64,000 nt of DNA from positions 98,920 through 162,919 of the forward strand of contig NZ_JADPKY010000071.1 of NCBI RefSeq assembly GCF_023074185.1, given 5' to 3'. The DNA comes from Bradyrhizobium sp. 132 (lineage in GTDB: Bacteria; Pseudomonadota; Alphaproteobacteria; Rhizobiales; Xanthobacteraceae). The position numbers and the translations under genes were made by a program. Below the pieces are notes generated by a model. That model was given only the letters and a program-made list of their open reading frames with translations. It made no database searches and was not told the DNA's origin. How positions within the stretch are numbered: position 1 is the stretch's first letter; each line of letters starts with the position of its first letter. Of the stretch, positions 1-8,111 are shown in pieces.

Positions 1-1
1 C

Positions 2-940
2 ACGGGCATGTCGATCTTCCCGCACAACGGCGCCGACGGCGCCTCGCTGCTCGCCAATGCCGGCGCGGCGCTGTTCCGCGCCAAGCAGAAGTCGCGCGGC
101 ACGATCAGCCTCTTCCAGCCGGAGATGGACCAGCAGATCCGCGATCGCCGCGTGCTGCATCAGGACCTCTCGATGGCGATCAAGAACGGCGAGCTTTCGC
201 TCGCCTTCCAGCCGCAGGGCGCCACGGGCCACAGCGTCGTCGAGAGCGAGATCATCGGCTTCGAGGCATTGGCGCGCTGGCAGCATCCGGTGCGCGGCCA
301 GGTCTCCCCGGCCGAATTCATCCCGATCGCGGAGGAAAGCGGCCTCATCGTCGAGATGGGCGAGTGGATCCTGCGCGAGGCCTGCCGCGAGGCGGCGTCC
401 TGGCCGAAGCCGCTCCAGGTCGCGGTCAATCTGTCTCCGGCGCAGTTCATGCACGGCGACGTGGTCGGGCTGGTCCATTCGATCCTGATCGAGACGGGTC
501 TCGCACCCGGCCGGCTCGAGCTCGAAATCACCGAGGGCGTGCTGATCGAGGACTTTGATCGCGGACTTGCGCTGCTGCGCCGGCTGAAAGCGCTTGGCGT
601 ACGCATCTCGATGGACGATTTCGGCAGCGGTTATTCCTCGCTGAGCTATCTCCAGGCGTTCCCGTTCGACAAGATCAAGATCGATCGCGCCTTCATCATC
701 AATCTCGGCCGCAACCCGCAATCGGCGGCGATCGTGCGCGCGGTGATCGATCTCGGCCATGGCCTGGAAATGTCGATCGTCGCCGAGGGCGTCGAGACGC
801 TCGAACAGCTCGCCTTTCTCGCCGAGGAAGGATGTGACGGCGTGCAGGGCTATCTGCTCGGCAAGCCCCTGCCGATCGGGAAATATGCCGGCCTCGTCGG
901 CCGCGCCGAAGTCATGGAGCTTGCGCTCAAGACCGGCTAG
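2..940 (+). CDS. GGDEF/EAL-domain cyclic-di-GMP phosphodiesterase, C-terminal part
   Basis: The gene runs in from the left edge; only the last strands of a GGDEF domain (SIFPHNGAD...NAGAALFRAK, the usual GGDEF tail) and a complete EAL domain are seen. Counting from the Met codon at base 8, the EAL signature is FEALARW (Glu86), followed by NLSPAQF (Asn141), ELEITE (about 171-176), DDFGSGYSSL (203-212), KIKID (222-226), VAEGVE (Glu260) and the GVQGYLLGKPLP tail (from 278). All metal-binding and catalytic positions known for active EAL phosphodiesterases are present, so hydrolysis of cyclic di-GMP to pGpG is likely. Whether the GGDEF half is active cannot be judged because its signature lies outside the window. 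The stop is 36 bases before the chosen glpD start. Confidence 0.93.
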   Translation, partial: TGMSIFPHNGADGASLLANAGAALFRAKQKSRGTISLFQPEMDQQIRDRRVLHQDLSMAIKNGELSLAFQPQGATGHSVVESEIIGFEALARWQHPVRGQVSPAEFIPIAEESGLIVEMGEWILREACREAASWPKPLQVAVNLSPAQFMHGDVVGLVHSILIETGLAPGRLELEITEGVLIEDFDRGLALLRRLKALGVRISMDDFGSGYSSLSYLQAFPFDKIKIDRAFIINLGRNPQSAAIVRAVIDLGHGLEMSIVAEGVETLEQLAFLAEEGCDGVQGYLLGKPLPIGKYAGLVGRAEVMELALKTG

Positions 941-975
941 AGATGGCGAGCGTTTCGCTCCTTCTCGACGGCTTC

Positions 976-2436
976 ATGGCGGATTACGACCTTGCGATCA
1001 TCGGTGGCGGCCTGAACGGTGTCAGCCTCGCGCGCGATGCCGCCGGCCGCGGCCTGCGGGTCATCCTGTTGGAGCAGGGCGATCTGGGCGGCGCGGCATC
1101 GTCGGCAACGCCGCGGCTGATCCACGGCGATCTGTCGGTCCTGGAACGGCGCGGCTTCCGGCGGGTGCGCCGGGCGCTCGCCGAGCGCCGGACCTGGCTC
1201 CGGATCGCGCCGCATCTGGTCCGGCCGATGCGCTTCGTAATACCGGCGCATTCCGATGAGCGTCCGCCATGGCTGCTGCGCGCCGGCCTGTTCCTCTACG
1301 ACAGCCTCACGAGCCGGAGCGGCCTGCCGGCGGCGACCACGCTCGACATCACGCATCATCCGGTCGGCAACGCGCTGAAACGACCGTTCGGCACGGCCTT
1401 CGAATATTCGGACTGCGTCGTCGACGATTCCCGCCTGGTGGTGCTCACGGCCCTGGATGCGGCCGAGCGTGGCGCTGCGATCCGGACCGGGGCACGCTGC
1501 GTGCGCGCCGATCGAACCGACACATGGCGGCTCGCGGTGGTCGATCGCGGCCATCGCCGCACGATCACGGCCCGGGCGCTGGCCAACGCCACCGGCGGCT
1601 GGACCTCGATGGTCGCGGAGACCGTGCTGCGGCAGCCGCAACCCGCCATGGCGGCGATGCAGATGAGCCAGATCGTCGTCCCGCGGCTGTTTGATTCCGA
1701 TAACGTCTACGTTTTCCAGAACAGCGATGACCGGCTGATCTTCGCGAGCCCCTTCGAGCGCGACTTCACGCTGATCGGCACGATCACGCACGATTTCACC
1801 GGCGATCCCGCGATCGTCGCGATGCCGGGGGCCGACGTCGGCTATCTCTGCGAAGCGGCCAGTCGCTATTTCCGCGAGCAGGTCGCCCCGACCGACGTGG
1901 TGCGCGTGGTCTCCGGCGTCAACCTGACGCTGGCGTCCGCGCGCCGGCGTGACGGCACGACGCTGTTCCACGCGCGGCGGCGCAAGGCGCCGCTGATCAC
2001 GATGTTCGGCGGCGACGTCACCACCTCGCGCCTGCGCGCGGAGCGGGCAGTGACGAAGTTGACGCCGTTCTATCCGATGTCGCCGCCCTGGACCGCAGGC
2101 GAGGCGCTGCCGGGCGGAGATTTCGCCTGGGATCGTTTCGATACCGAGGTCGATCTCGCGCGTGACCGCTGGCGCTTTCTCTCGGAGCCGCAGACCCAGC
2201 GCCTGGTGGCGGCTTATGGTTCGCGCCTATCAGCGGTGCTCGGCGAAGCGAACAGCCGTGACGATCTCGGCCCGGCTTTCGGCCCTGAGCTGACCGGCGC
2301 CGAGGTACGCTATCTCATGACCCACGAATGGGCGCGCTTTCCCGAGGACATCCTGTGGCGCCGCTCCAAGCTCGGCCTGACGATGCCCGCGGCGGACCGC
2401 GATGCGCTGGCGGCGTTCATGGCGAACCTGAACTAA
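976..2436 (+). CDS. glpD: FAD-dependent glycerol-3-phosphate dehydrogenase
   Basis: About 486 residues. It oxidises sn-glycerol 3-phosphate to dihydroxyacetone phosphate and passes electrons to the quinone pool at the inner membrane. The N-terminus has the dinucleotide fold YDLAIIGGGLNGVSLARDAA with GGGLNG at residues 10-15, then SSATPRLIHGDLSVLE, which matches the GlpD/DAO family. The C-terminal domain ends with RYLMTHEWARFPEDILWRRSKLGL, the typical GlpD cap helix signature. A start at 943 would add 11 residues; 976 is preferred because it places the FAD motif close to the N-terminus, although no strong ribosome site precedes either. No other glycerol genes are nearby. The last codons overlap the end of the convergent ParE-like gene by 4 bases. 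Confidence 0.93.
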   Translation: MADYDLAIIGGGLNGVSLARDAAGRGLRVILLEQGDLGGAASSATPRLIHGDLSVLERRGFRRVRRALAERRTWLRIAPHLVRPMRFVIPAHSDERPPWLLRAGLFLYDSLTSRSGLPAATTLDITHHPVGNALKRPFGTAFEYSDCVVDDSRLVVLTALDAAERGAAIRTGARCVRADRTDTWRLAVVDRGHRRTITARALANATGGWTSMVAETVLRQPQPAMAAMQMSQIVVPRLFDSDNVYVFQNSDDRLIFASPFERDFTLIGTITHDFTGDPAIVAMPGADVGYLCEAASRYFREQVAPTDVVRVVSGVNLTLASARRRDGTTLFHARRRKAPLITMFGGDVTTSRLRAERAVTKLTPFYPMSPPWTAGEALPGGDFAWDRFDTEVDLARDRWRFLSEPQTQRLVAAYGSRLSAVLGEANSRDDLGPAFGPELTGAEVRYLMTHEWARFPEDILWRRSKLGLTMPAADRDALAAFMANLN

Positions 2437-2735
2437 TCAGAGCCGCGCGTGCCGGGCATCCTGCCGGGATCGCGAGCACCATGGCGGATGGCGTGGATGA
2501 TGATCTCCTGGCTCCGAATCTCGTAGAAAACGAGAAACGGGTGGGGCGTTGTGGTTAGCCTCCGGATATCCGGATCGTCTGTTCGCAGGCCGATCTCAGG
2601 ATGCGCCAGCAGCAGGCCGACCACGTCCTGAATGCGCTTTTGGACACGTGCTGCTCCCCGCGGTGACGTCGCTGAGATGTAGGTTAGAATCGAATCGAGA
2701 TCGGCCAGCGCCGGAAGCGTATAGCGGATATTCAC
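2433..2735 (-). CDS. ParE/RelE-family toxin of a type II toxin-antitoxin pair
   Basis: 100 residues with GTG start. The fold pattern is that of ParE/RelE: an N-terminal strand (NIRYTLPALADLDSILTYIS), a helix in which Ala and Arg alternate (SPRGAARVQKRIQDVV), then HPEIGLRTDDPDIRRL, and the C-terminal strands PFLVFYEIRSQEIIIHAIRHGARDP, a well conserved ParE ending. ParE toxins poison DNA gyrase and RelE toxins cut mRNA; which applies is not visible. The start codon overlaps the antitoxin stop in a GTGA arrangement, so the two are translationally coupled with the antitoxin first. Confidence 0.88.
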   Translation of the reverse strand: MNIRYTLPALADLDSILTYISATSPRGAARVQKRIQDVVGLLLAHPEIGLRTDDPDIRRLTTTPHPFLVFYEIRSQEIIIHAIRHGARDPGRMPGTRGSD

Positions 2736-2962
2736 AGGCCGTGTTTGGCCCAGGTCGCGCGGACTTGAGCCTCGGTTGCGAATTCGCCTCGCTTTGCAGC
2801 CTCCTTGGACGCGGCAATCGCCGACCGCTCGTCATCCGAGAGGATGACGGGGGCGGCCCCTTCCGCGCCGGCGAGCTGCATCACAATTCGGGCGATGTTA
2901 TCCTGCGCGTCCGCCGGCAGACTGCGTGCGATTTTCAGGGCTTGATCCAGCAGCTTTGTCAT
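2732..2962 (-). CDS. antitoxin of the ParE-type pair
   Basis: 76 residues, upstream partner of the toxin gene with a 4-base overlap. The sequence starts MTKLLDQALKIARSLPADAQ and ends RGEFATEAQVRATWAKHGL. The acidic middle (LSDDERSAIAASKEAAKRGE) and the ending are typical of short antitoxins found before ParE genes in rhizobia, where the N-terminus dimerises and binds the operator and the C-terminus wraps the toxin. The open frame continues far upstream, but the start at 2962 has an AAGG ribosome site 8 bases ahead and opens the conserved sequence. An in-frame ATG at 2995 would add 11 residues. Confidence 0.8.
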   Translation of the reverse strand: MTKLLDQALKIARSLPADAQDNIARIVMQLAGAEGAAPVILSDDERSAIAASKEAAKRGEFATEAQVRATWAKHGL

Positions 2963-3085
2963 CTCTGTAACCTTACGCCATTTGGGGGCTAGCATGAAGA
3001 CCAATTCGGGCCGATCCGCCCCGACCCGGTTGAGGTAGGGGTGATCGGCCGCTAGCGTGCGGCGGAATCGGGGTTGGCGGGGACC

Positions 3086-4258
3086 ATGACTGACAAGTTG
3101 CCCAGAACGAATGCCACGGCCAAGGCGGCCCGCGGGGACGCGCACCCGGCGGCCGGCGAGCCGCTGCTGCGCATCGAGGGCGTTGCCAAGACATTCGGGA
3201 CGTTCCGCGCCGTGGACGGCGTGTCGCTCGACATCAAGGCCGGCGAGTTTTTCGCGCTGCTCGGACCCAGCGGCTGCGGCAAGACCACGCTGCTGCGCAT
3301 GCTCGCCGGCTTCGAGGCCCCGGACGAAGGGCGCATCCTGCTCGGCGGCAAGGACATCGCACAGGCGCTGCCGCATGAGCGGCCGATCAACATGATGTTC
3401 CAGAACTACGCGCTGTTTCCGCATCTCGCGGTGCGCGACAACATCGCCTTCGGCCTGAAGCGCGCCGGCATGGCGCGCGGCGAGATCGCCACGCGTGTGG
3501 CGGAAATGGTCGCGCTGGTGAAGCTCGAAGGGCTGGAGAAGCGCAAGCCCGATCAGCTCTCGGGCGGCCAGCGCCAGCGCGTGGCGTTGGCGCGTGCACT
3601 GGCGCGACGCCCGCAGCTCCTCCTGCTCGACGAGCCGCTCGCGGCGCTCGACAAGAAGCTGCGCGAAAACACGCAAGGCGAGCTGATGGAGCTTCAGCGT
3701 CGGCTCGGCATGACCTTCATCATCGTCACCCACGATCAGGAGGAGGCGATGACGATGGCGAGCCGGATCGGCGTGATGAGGGACGGCAAGCTCGCGCAGG
3801 TCGCGAGTCCCCGCGAGCTCTACGAGGCTCCGCATTCGCGCTGGATCGCGGAGTTCGTCGGCGACGTCAATCTGTTCGACGGTGAGTTCAAGCTGCGCGA
3901 CGGTCATCAACTGGTGATCGCCACGCAAGGTGCGGGCACGCTGGTGGTCGCCGAGCCGCGGGAACGGGTGGGCGAGAGCCATTTGTCGGTGGCTATTCGC
4001 CCCGAGAAGGTGAAGCTGTCCCGCCGCGGCCCGGTGGGCGAGATCGGCCATGCGGTGGCGATCAACAGTCTGGACGGCGTGATCGCCGACATCTGCTATC
4101 TCGGCGGCACCACCACTTACAAGGTGAAGCTGGACGCCGGTGGGATGATGCAGGCTGCAGTCGCCAACAGCGCGCGCCTGGACATCGATGCCTACAGCCT
4201 GAACCAGCATGTCGTCGCCTGGTTCACGCCCGACGACTGTGTGGTGCTGCCGTCATGA
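3086..4258 (+). CDS. potA: spermidine/putrescine-type ABC transporter ATP-binding protein
   Basis: 390 residues. Walker A GPSGCGKT lies at residues 60-67, the signature [15 protein letters not shown] and Walker B LLLLDEPLAALD follow, and the switch histidine is in IIVTHDQEEAM. The C-terminal third (from about residue 240) is a TOBE domain of the polyamine/Fe type. It overlaps the next gene by ATGA and is the first gene of a potA-potB-potC operon. The start at 3086 follows a GGCGGGGA ribosome site; the longer frame starts with TTG at 3074. The substrate (spermidine, putrescine or a related amine) is inferred from family only, and the operon has no binding-protein gene. Confidence 0.92.
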   Translation: MTDKLPRTNATAKAARGDAHPAAGEPLLRIEGVAKTFGTFRAVDGVSLDIKAGEFFALLGPSGCGKTTLLRMLAGFEAPDEGRILLGGKDIAQALPHERPINMMFQNYALFPHLAVRDNIAFGLKRAGMARGEIATRVAEMVALVKLEGLEKRKPDQLSGGQRQRVALARALARRPQLLLLDEPLAALDKKLRENTQGELMELQRRLGMTFIIVTHDQEEAMTMASRIGVMRDGKLAQVASPRELYEAPHSRWIAEFVGDVNLFDGEFKLRDGHQLVIATQGAGTLVVAEPRERVGESHLSVAIRPEKVKLSRRGPVGEIGHAVAINSLDGVIADICYLGGTTTYKVKLDAGGMMQAAVANSARLDIDAYSLNQHVVAWFTPDDCVVLPS

Positions 4259-5169
4259 GCGCGCGCCGCATTTTTGCGCGACCGGCTCGCCTTGCCGCCA
4301 TCATGCCCTATGTCTGGATGGTGCTGTTCTTCCTGGTGCCGTTCGGCTTCGTGCTGAAGATCAGCCTGTCGCAGACGGCGATCGCGCAGCCGCCTTACGA
4401 GCCGGTGTTCGACCTGACGCAAGGATGGGAGGCGCTGAAGGCCGCCTTTGCCGCGCTGTCTGTCGACAATTTCAGGCTGCTCGCCTCCGACGACATCTAC
4501 ATGTTCGCCTATGTGCGTAGCCTCACCGTCGCCGTCACCGCGACCGCGCTGTTGCTCCTGATCGGCTATCCCATCGCCTACGGGATGGCGCGGTTGCCGA
4601 CGCGCTGGCAGGCGGTGGCGATGGTGCTGGTGATCGTGCCGTTCTGGACCTCGTTCCTGATCCGGATCTATGCCTGGATCAACATCCTCCAGCATGACGG
4701 CCTGCTCAACCAGATCCTGCTGGCGCTGCATCTGGTCAGCCAGCCGGTGGTATGGCTCTCCACCGACAGCGCGATGTATATCGGCATCGTCTATTCCTAC
4801 CTGCCCTTCATGATCCTGCCGCTCTACGCCACGCTCGCCAAGATGGAGCCGGTGCTGGAGGAGGCCGCCTCCGATCTCGGCGCGCCGCCCTGGCAGGTGT
4901 TCTGGCTCGTCACCTTCCCGCTGTCGCTCCCTGGCGTCGGTGCCGGCGTGCTGCTGTGCTTCATCCCCATCGTCGGCGAGTTCGTCATCCCTGATCTCTT
5001 GGCCGGCTCCAATTCGCTGATGATCGGCCAGACGTTGTGGCTCGAATTCTTTACCAACAAGGACTGGCCGGTCGCCTCCGCCGCAGCCATCGTGCTGCTG
5101 GTGGTGCTGCTGGCGCCGCTGCTGCTGTACGAACGGCTCCAGAAGCGGCAGCTGGAACAGGGGAGGTGA
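4255..5169 (+). CDS. potB: spermidine/putrescine-type ABC transporter permease
   Basis: 304 residues with about six membrane segments. The first is MPYVWMVLFFLVPFGFVL. The cytoplasmic coupling loop EEAASDLGAPPWQVFWLVTFPLSLPG carries the EAA motif that contacts the ATPase. FLVPFGFVLKISLSQ near the N-terminus and PFWTSFLIRIYAWINILQ in the middle are PotB/PotH hallmarks. It starts within the stop of the ATPase gene (ATGA) and ends 4 bases before the next permease, so the three genes are one transcript. Confidence 0.92.
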   Translation: MSARRIFARPARLAAIMPYVWMVLFFLVPFGFVLKISLSQTAIAQPPYEPVFDLTQGWEALKAAFAALSVDNFRLLASDDIYMFAYVRSLTVAVTATALLLLIGYPIAYGMARLPTRWQAVAMVLVIVPFWTSFLIRIYAWINILQHDGLLNQILLALHLVSQPVVWLSTDSAMYIGIVYSYLPFMILPLYATLAKMEPVLEEAASDLGAPPWQVFWLVTFPLSLPGVGAGVLLCFIPIVGEFVIPDLLAGSNSLMIGQTLWLEFFTNKDWPVASAAAIVLLVVLLAPLLLYERLQKRQLEQGR

Positions 5170-5173
5170 GTCG

Positions 5174-5986
5174 ATGCGCAAGATCTCCCGCCTATCCCGT
5201 TTCAACATCGCCTCGCTCACACTGGGTCTGGCGTTCCTTTATCTGCCGATTCTCATCCTCGTCATCTATTCCTTCAACGCCTCGCGGCTGGTGACGGTCT
5301 GGGGCGGCTGGTCGCTGCGCTGGTATCAGGAGCTCTTCAGCGACCGCGCCATGATCGAGGCGGCCTGGATGAGCCTGCGGGTCGCGATCTCCTCGGCGAC
5401 CATTGCGACCCTGCTCGGCACGCTCGCGGCTGTGGCGCTGTCACGCGGCGAGCGTTTTCGCGGCCGCACGCTGTTTTCCGGCATGCTCTATGCGCCGCTG
5501 GTGATGCCGGAGGTGATCGCCGGGTTGTCGCTGCTGCTGCTGTTCGTGGCGCTGAACGCCGAGCGCGGCTTCTGGACCGTGACGATCGCGCACACCACGC
5601 TGACGATGTGCTTCGTCGCCGTCGTCGTGCAGTCCCGGCTCGGCTCACTTGATCGCTCGCTGGAAGAGGCCGCCATGGATCTCGGCTGCGATCCCGTCCG
5701 CGCCTTTCTGGCAGTGACGTTGCCGCTGATCGTCCCCGCGATCGTCGCCGGCTGGATGCTGGCCTTTACGCTATCGCTGGACGATCTCGTGATCGCGAGC
5801 TTCACCACAGGGCCCGGTTCGGCGACCCTGCCGATCCGGATCTACTCGGAGGTGAGGCTGGGGGTGAAGCCCGAGATCAATGCCATCTGCACGCTGGTGA
5901 TAGGCCTGATCGCGGTGGTCATCGTCATCGCCTCGCTCGCCTCGAAACTGTCGAGCTCGCAGGGCGAGAGCGCGGCGCCATTGTAG
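5174..5986 (+). CDS. potC: spermidine/putrescine-type ABC transporter permease
   Basis: 270 residues, six predicted membrane segments. PotC/PotI features are LGLAFLYLPILILVIYSFNASRL at the N-terminus and the coupling loop EEAAMDLGCDPVRAFLAVTLPLIVP. LSLDDLVIASFTTGPGSATLPIRIYS near the end is a conserved PotC signature. It pairs with the upstream permease to form the channel. A periplasmic binding protein (PotD/PotF) is expected but is not found on either side. Confidence 0.92.
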   Translation: MRKISRLSRFNIASLTLGLAFLYLPILILVIYSFNASRLVTVWGGWSLRWYQELFSDRAMIEAAWMSLRVAISSATIATLLGTLAAVALSRGERFRGRTLFSGMLYAPLVMPEVIAGLSLLLLFVALNAERGFWTVTIAHTTLTMCFVAVVVQSRLGSLDRSLEEAAMDLGCDPVRAFLAVTLPLIVPAIVAGWMLAFTLSLDDLVIASFTTGPGSATLPIRIYSEVRLGVKPEINAICTLVIGLIAVVIVIASLASKLSSSQGESAAPL

Positions 5987-6004
5987 TCTCATAGGAGAGT
6001 GACG

Positions 6005-6247
6005 ATGAACCGCGCGGAAAAATGTCGTCAACTTGAGGAGGCTCTGACAAATCTGGTTGGGTCGATATCATCTCAACTCTCTCGCCGAGACCGTGAGCTA
6101 CTGACTGAGTTTATCGAGAATCGAGAATTTGGCGTCGCGCTGGAATGGCTGCACTCGTCAATCATAGGAAATGATCTTCGGCCCTCTTCGGGCCAGCAAC
6201 TTGAAATTCAACGATTGACGGCAGCGATGAATATCGACCTGTCGTAG
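6005..6247 (+). CDS. small soluble protein, possibly MafI-family immunity protein
   Basis: 80 residues, start preceded by AGGAGA. The sequence (EALTNLVGSISSQLSRRDRELLTEFIENREFGVALEWLHSSI is its core) resembles MafI-type immunity proteins, which are short all-helical proteins with a conserved pattern of LS..D......I...E...ALE.L. Such proteins neutralise polymorphic toxins. No toxin gene is adjacent. Its codon use is visibly less G+C rich than its neighbours (ATA, TCA, TTA-rich stretches), which suggests recent transfer. It follows potC by only 18 bases and may be read through from that operon. Assignment rests on pattern memory and is tentative. Confidence 0.6.
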   Translation: MNRAEKCRQLEEALTNLVGSISSQLSRRDRELLTEFIENREFGVALEWLHSSIIGNDLRPSSGQQLEIQRLTAAMNIDLS

Positions 6248-6295
6248 CCGCTGCCCACGACAGGTATTCGGGTCGATGATCGCGCGAGATCGAGA

Positions 6296-7147
6296 TTACG
6301 ACTTCACCGCGCCCGCCGTGAGCCCGCCCACCATGTAGCGGCGGAAGGCGTAGTAGATCGCGGCCGGTGGCAGCGCGTAGATGAAGCCGGTCGTCATCAA
6401 CAGCTCCCACGGCGAGTCGTCGGCGGCGAGGAAGTTGCCGAGCGCGACGGGGAGGGTGATCTCGCGGTCGTTCGAGAGCAGCAGGAACGCGTAGAGGTAT
6501 TCGTTCCAGGCGAGCAGCACCGCATAGGTGCCGATCGCGACCAGCGAGGGCATCATCAACGGCAAATAGACCAGGCGGAAGATCTGGAGGGTGGTCGCGC
6601 CGTCCATTACGGCGGCCTCGTCCAACTCGACCGGCAGCTTGTCGGAGGCCTGCTTGAGCACCCAGATCGCGTAAGGGCTGGCGATCGTCACCATGGCCAG
6701 GATCAGCGACCAATGATTGTTGAGCAGGCCGTAATTGCCCATGGTGCGGTACATCGGCACCGCGAGGAAGGCCGCCGGGATGAAGTAGGTGAACAGCGCG
6801 AGGTTCATCACGATGCGCCCGCCGGGCACGCGCAGGCGCGAGATCGAGAACGCCGCCGCGGTCGCGATGACCAGTGTCAGCACGCCGACGGCCGCCGCGA
6901 TCACCAGCGAATTCCAGAACTGCACGTAGAAGTCGCGCAGGAAATAATGCTGCTGCTTGAACACGATTTCGAAGTTGTGCAGCGTCGGATGATCCGGCCA
7001 CAGTTTGCCCGAGAACGCGTCCTCCTTCGGCGAGATCGCGAACAGGAACATGTGATAGATCGGTATCATCGTCCACAGGAAGACGGGAATGCCGATCAGG
7101 AGCAGCCGCGATTCGGTCGCGACATCGCGTAGAGAGGGAAGCTTCAT
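6296..7147 (-). CDS. sugar-type (MalG-like) ABC transporter permease, operon 1
   Basis: 283 residues, about six membrane segments; the N-terminal RLLLIGIPVFLWTMIPIYHMFLFAISPKEDAF is typical of the MalG/carbohydrate class. The coupling loop is DEAAVMDGATTLQIFRLVYLPLMMPS. The start overlaps the stop of the upstream permease (ATGA), which fixes it at 7147. It is the last gene of a three-gene operon (binding protein, MalF-like, MalG-like) that lacks an ATP-binding gene, so it must borrow an ATPase encoded elsewhere. Confidence 0.9.
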   Translation of the reverse strand: MKLPSLRDVATESRLLLIGIPVFLWTMIPIYHMFLFAISPKEDAFSGKLWPDHPTLHNFEIVFKQQHYFLRDFYVQFWNSLVIAAAVGVLTLVIATAAAFSISRLRVPGGRIVMNLALFTYFIPAAFLAVPMYRTMGNYGLLNNHWSLILAMVTIASPYAIWVLKQASDKLPVELDEAAVMDGATTLQIFRLVYLPLMMPSLVAIGTYAVLLAWNEYLYAFLLLSNDREITLPVALGNFLAADDSPWELLMTTGFIYALPPAAIYYAFRRYMVGGLTAGAVKS

Positions 7148-8016
7148 CGCGACAACCGTTTCATCATGAAATACATCAGCGGGAGGACGAACGGTACCGC
7201 GCAGACGATTGAGGCCATCGCGAGCGAGAGCTGGTCGAGCCGGAGATAGCGGATGCCGAGCGTCGACAACACGTGCGTGAGGTCGGCCGGGCCGCCGCCG
7301 GTGAGCAGATAGACGCTGTTGAAGTCGCCGAGCGTCCAGATCATCGAGAGCAGTGTGCAGGTGATGTAGAGCGTCTGCAGCGACGGCCAGGTAATGTAAC
7401 GGAATTTCTGCCACCAGCTCGCGCCGTCGACCTCTGCGGCCTCGAACAGATCTTGCGCGATCGCAAGGCGTCCGGTCATCAGAATCAGCGTCCAGAACGG
7501 CAGCGACTTCCAGATGTGGACGCCGATCGCCATGGTCAGCGCCACGGTCGGGTCGTTCAGCCAATTCGGGCCGTCATCGCCAGTCAAGGAGAAGATGAAG
7601 TGGTTCACCATGCCCCATTCGGGGTTGAACATGAAGCGCACCGACAGAATGGTCGGGATCGACGGCACTGCCCAGGGCAGGATGAAGATCACCGAGAGCC
7701 ATTTGATCCAGGTGCGCTGCTGGGCGAAGAAGCCGGACAGGAACAGCGCGATCAGCATCTTGATGTTGATGCCGATGAGCAGGAAGATCAGCGTGTTGAC
7801 GGCTGCGCGCGCGAAGATCGGGTCGTTGTAGAGCGCGACATAATTGGACGGGGCCCGCGCCAGCCATAGCCCGTAACCGACGGGGTAGACGACGAAGGCG
7901 AGGAAAACGAGCAAATAGGGTGCGAGCAGCACGATGCCCCAGATTTGCGGCGGGGTCAGCCGCGACGACAAGGGCGGTGCAGGGATCGACTGATCGCCAG
8001 AGAGCGTAATCGCCAT
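7144..8016 (-). CDS. sugar-type (MalF-like) ABC transporter permease, operon 1
   Basis: 290 residues. Membrane segments include PQIWGIVLLAPYLLVFLAFVVYPVGYGLWL. The coupling loop FEAAEVDGASWWQKFRYITWPSLQT has the EAA motif. The C-terminus overlaps the next permease by 4 bases. The ATG at 8016 is chosen; a TTG at 8034 would add six residues. It lies 95 bases after the binding-protein gene, and that gap holds a strong hairpin (8042-8062), which probably makes the permeases less abundant than the binding protein. Confidence 0.9.
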   Translation of the reverse strand: MAITLSGDQSIPAPPLSSRLTPPQIWGIVLLAPYLLVFLAFVVYPVGYGLWLARAPSNYVALYNDPIFARAAVNTLIFLLIGINIKMLIALFLSGFFAQQRTWIKWLSVIFILPWAVPSIPTILSVRFMFNPEWGMVNHFIFSLTGDDGPNWLNDPTVALTMAIGVHIWKSLPFWTLILMTGRLAIAQDLFEAAEVDGASWWQKFRYITWPSLQTLYITCTLLSMIWTLGDFNSVYLLTGGGPADLTHVLSTLGIRYLRLDQLSLAMASIVCAVPFVLPLMYFMMKRLSR

Positions 8017-8041
8017 TCTTTTCCGACTCTTCAAAGAGTTG

Positions 8042-8062
8042 CCGGCCGCGAAACGCGGCCGG
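8042..8062 (-). terminator. intercistronic stem-loop between binding protein and permeases
   Basis: A perfect inverted repeat, CCGGCCGCG and CGCGGCCGG separated by AAA, sits just downstream of the binding-protein gene within the operon. There is no T-run on the minus strand, so it is more likely an RNA-stabilising or attenuating hairpin than a full terminator. Such structures are common after binding-protein genes of ABC operons and raise their mRNA level over the permease part. Confidence 0.6.
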
Positions 8063-8111
8063 TGTTATTCTTATACCTTCCCACGCAGAGCGGGGAGAGG
8101 GGTGGGATGAA

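Noticed and set aside
2963..4210. Long upstream extension of the antitoxin frame across potA
   Set aside because: The extension is antisense to the ATPase with Walker motifs. Only the last 76 codons look like a real protein.
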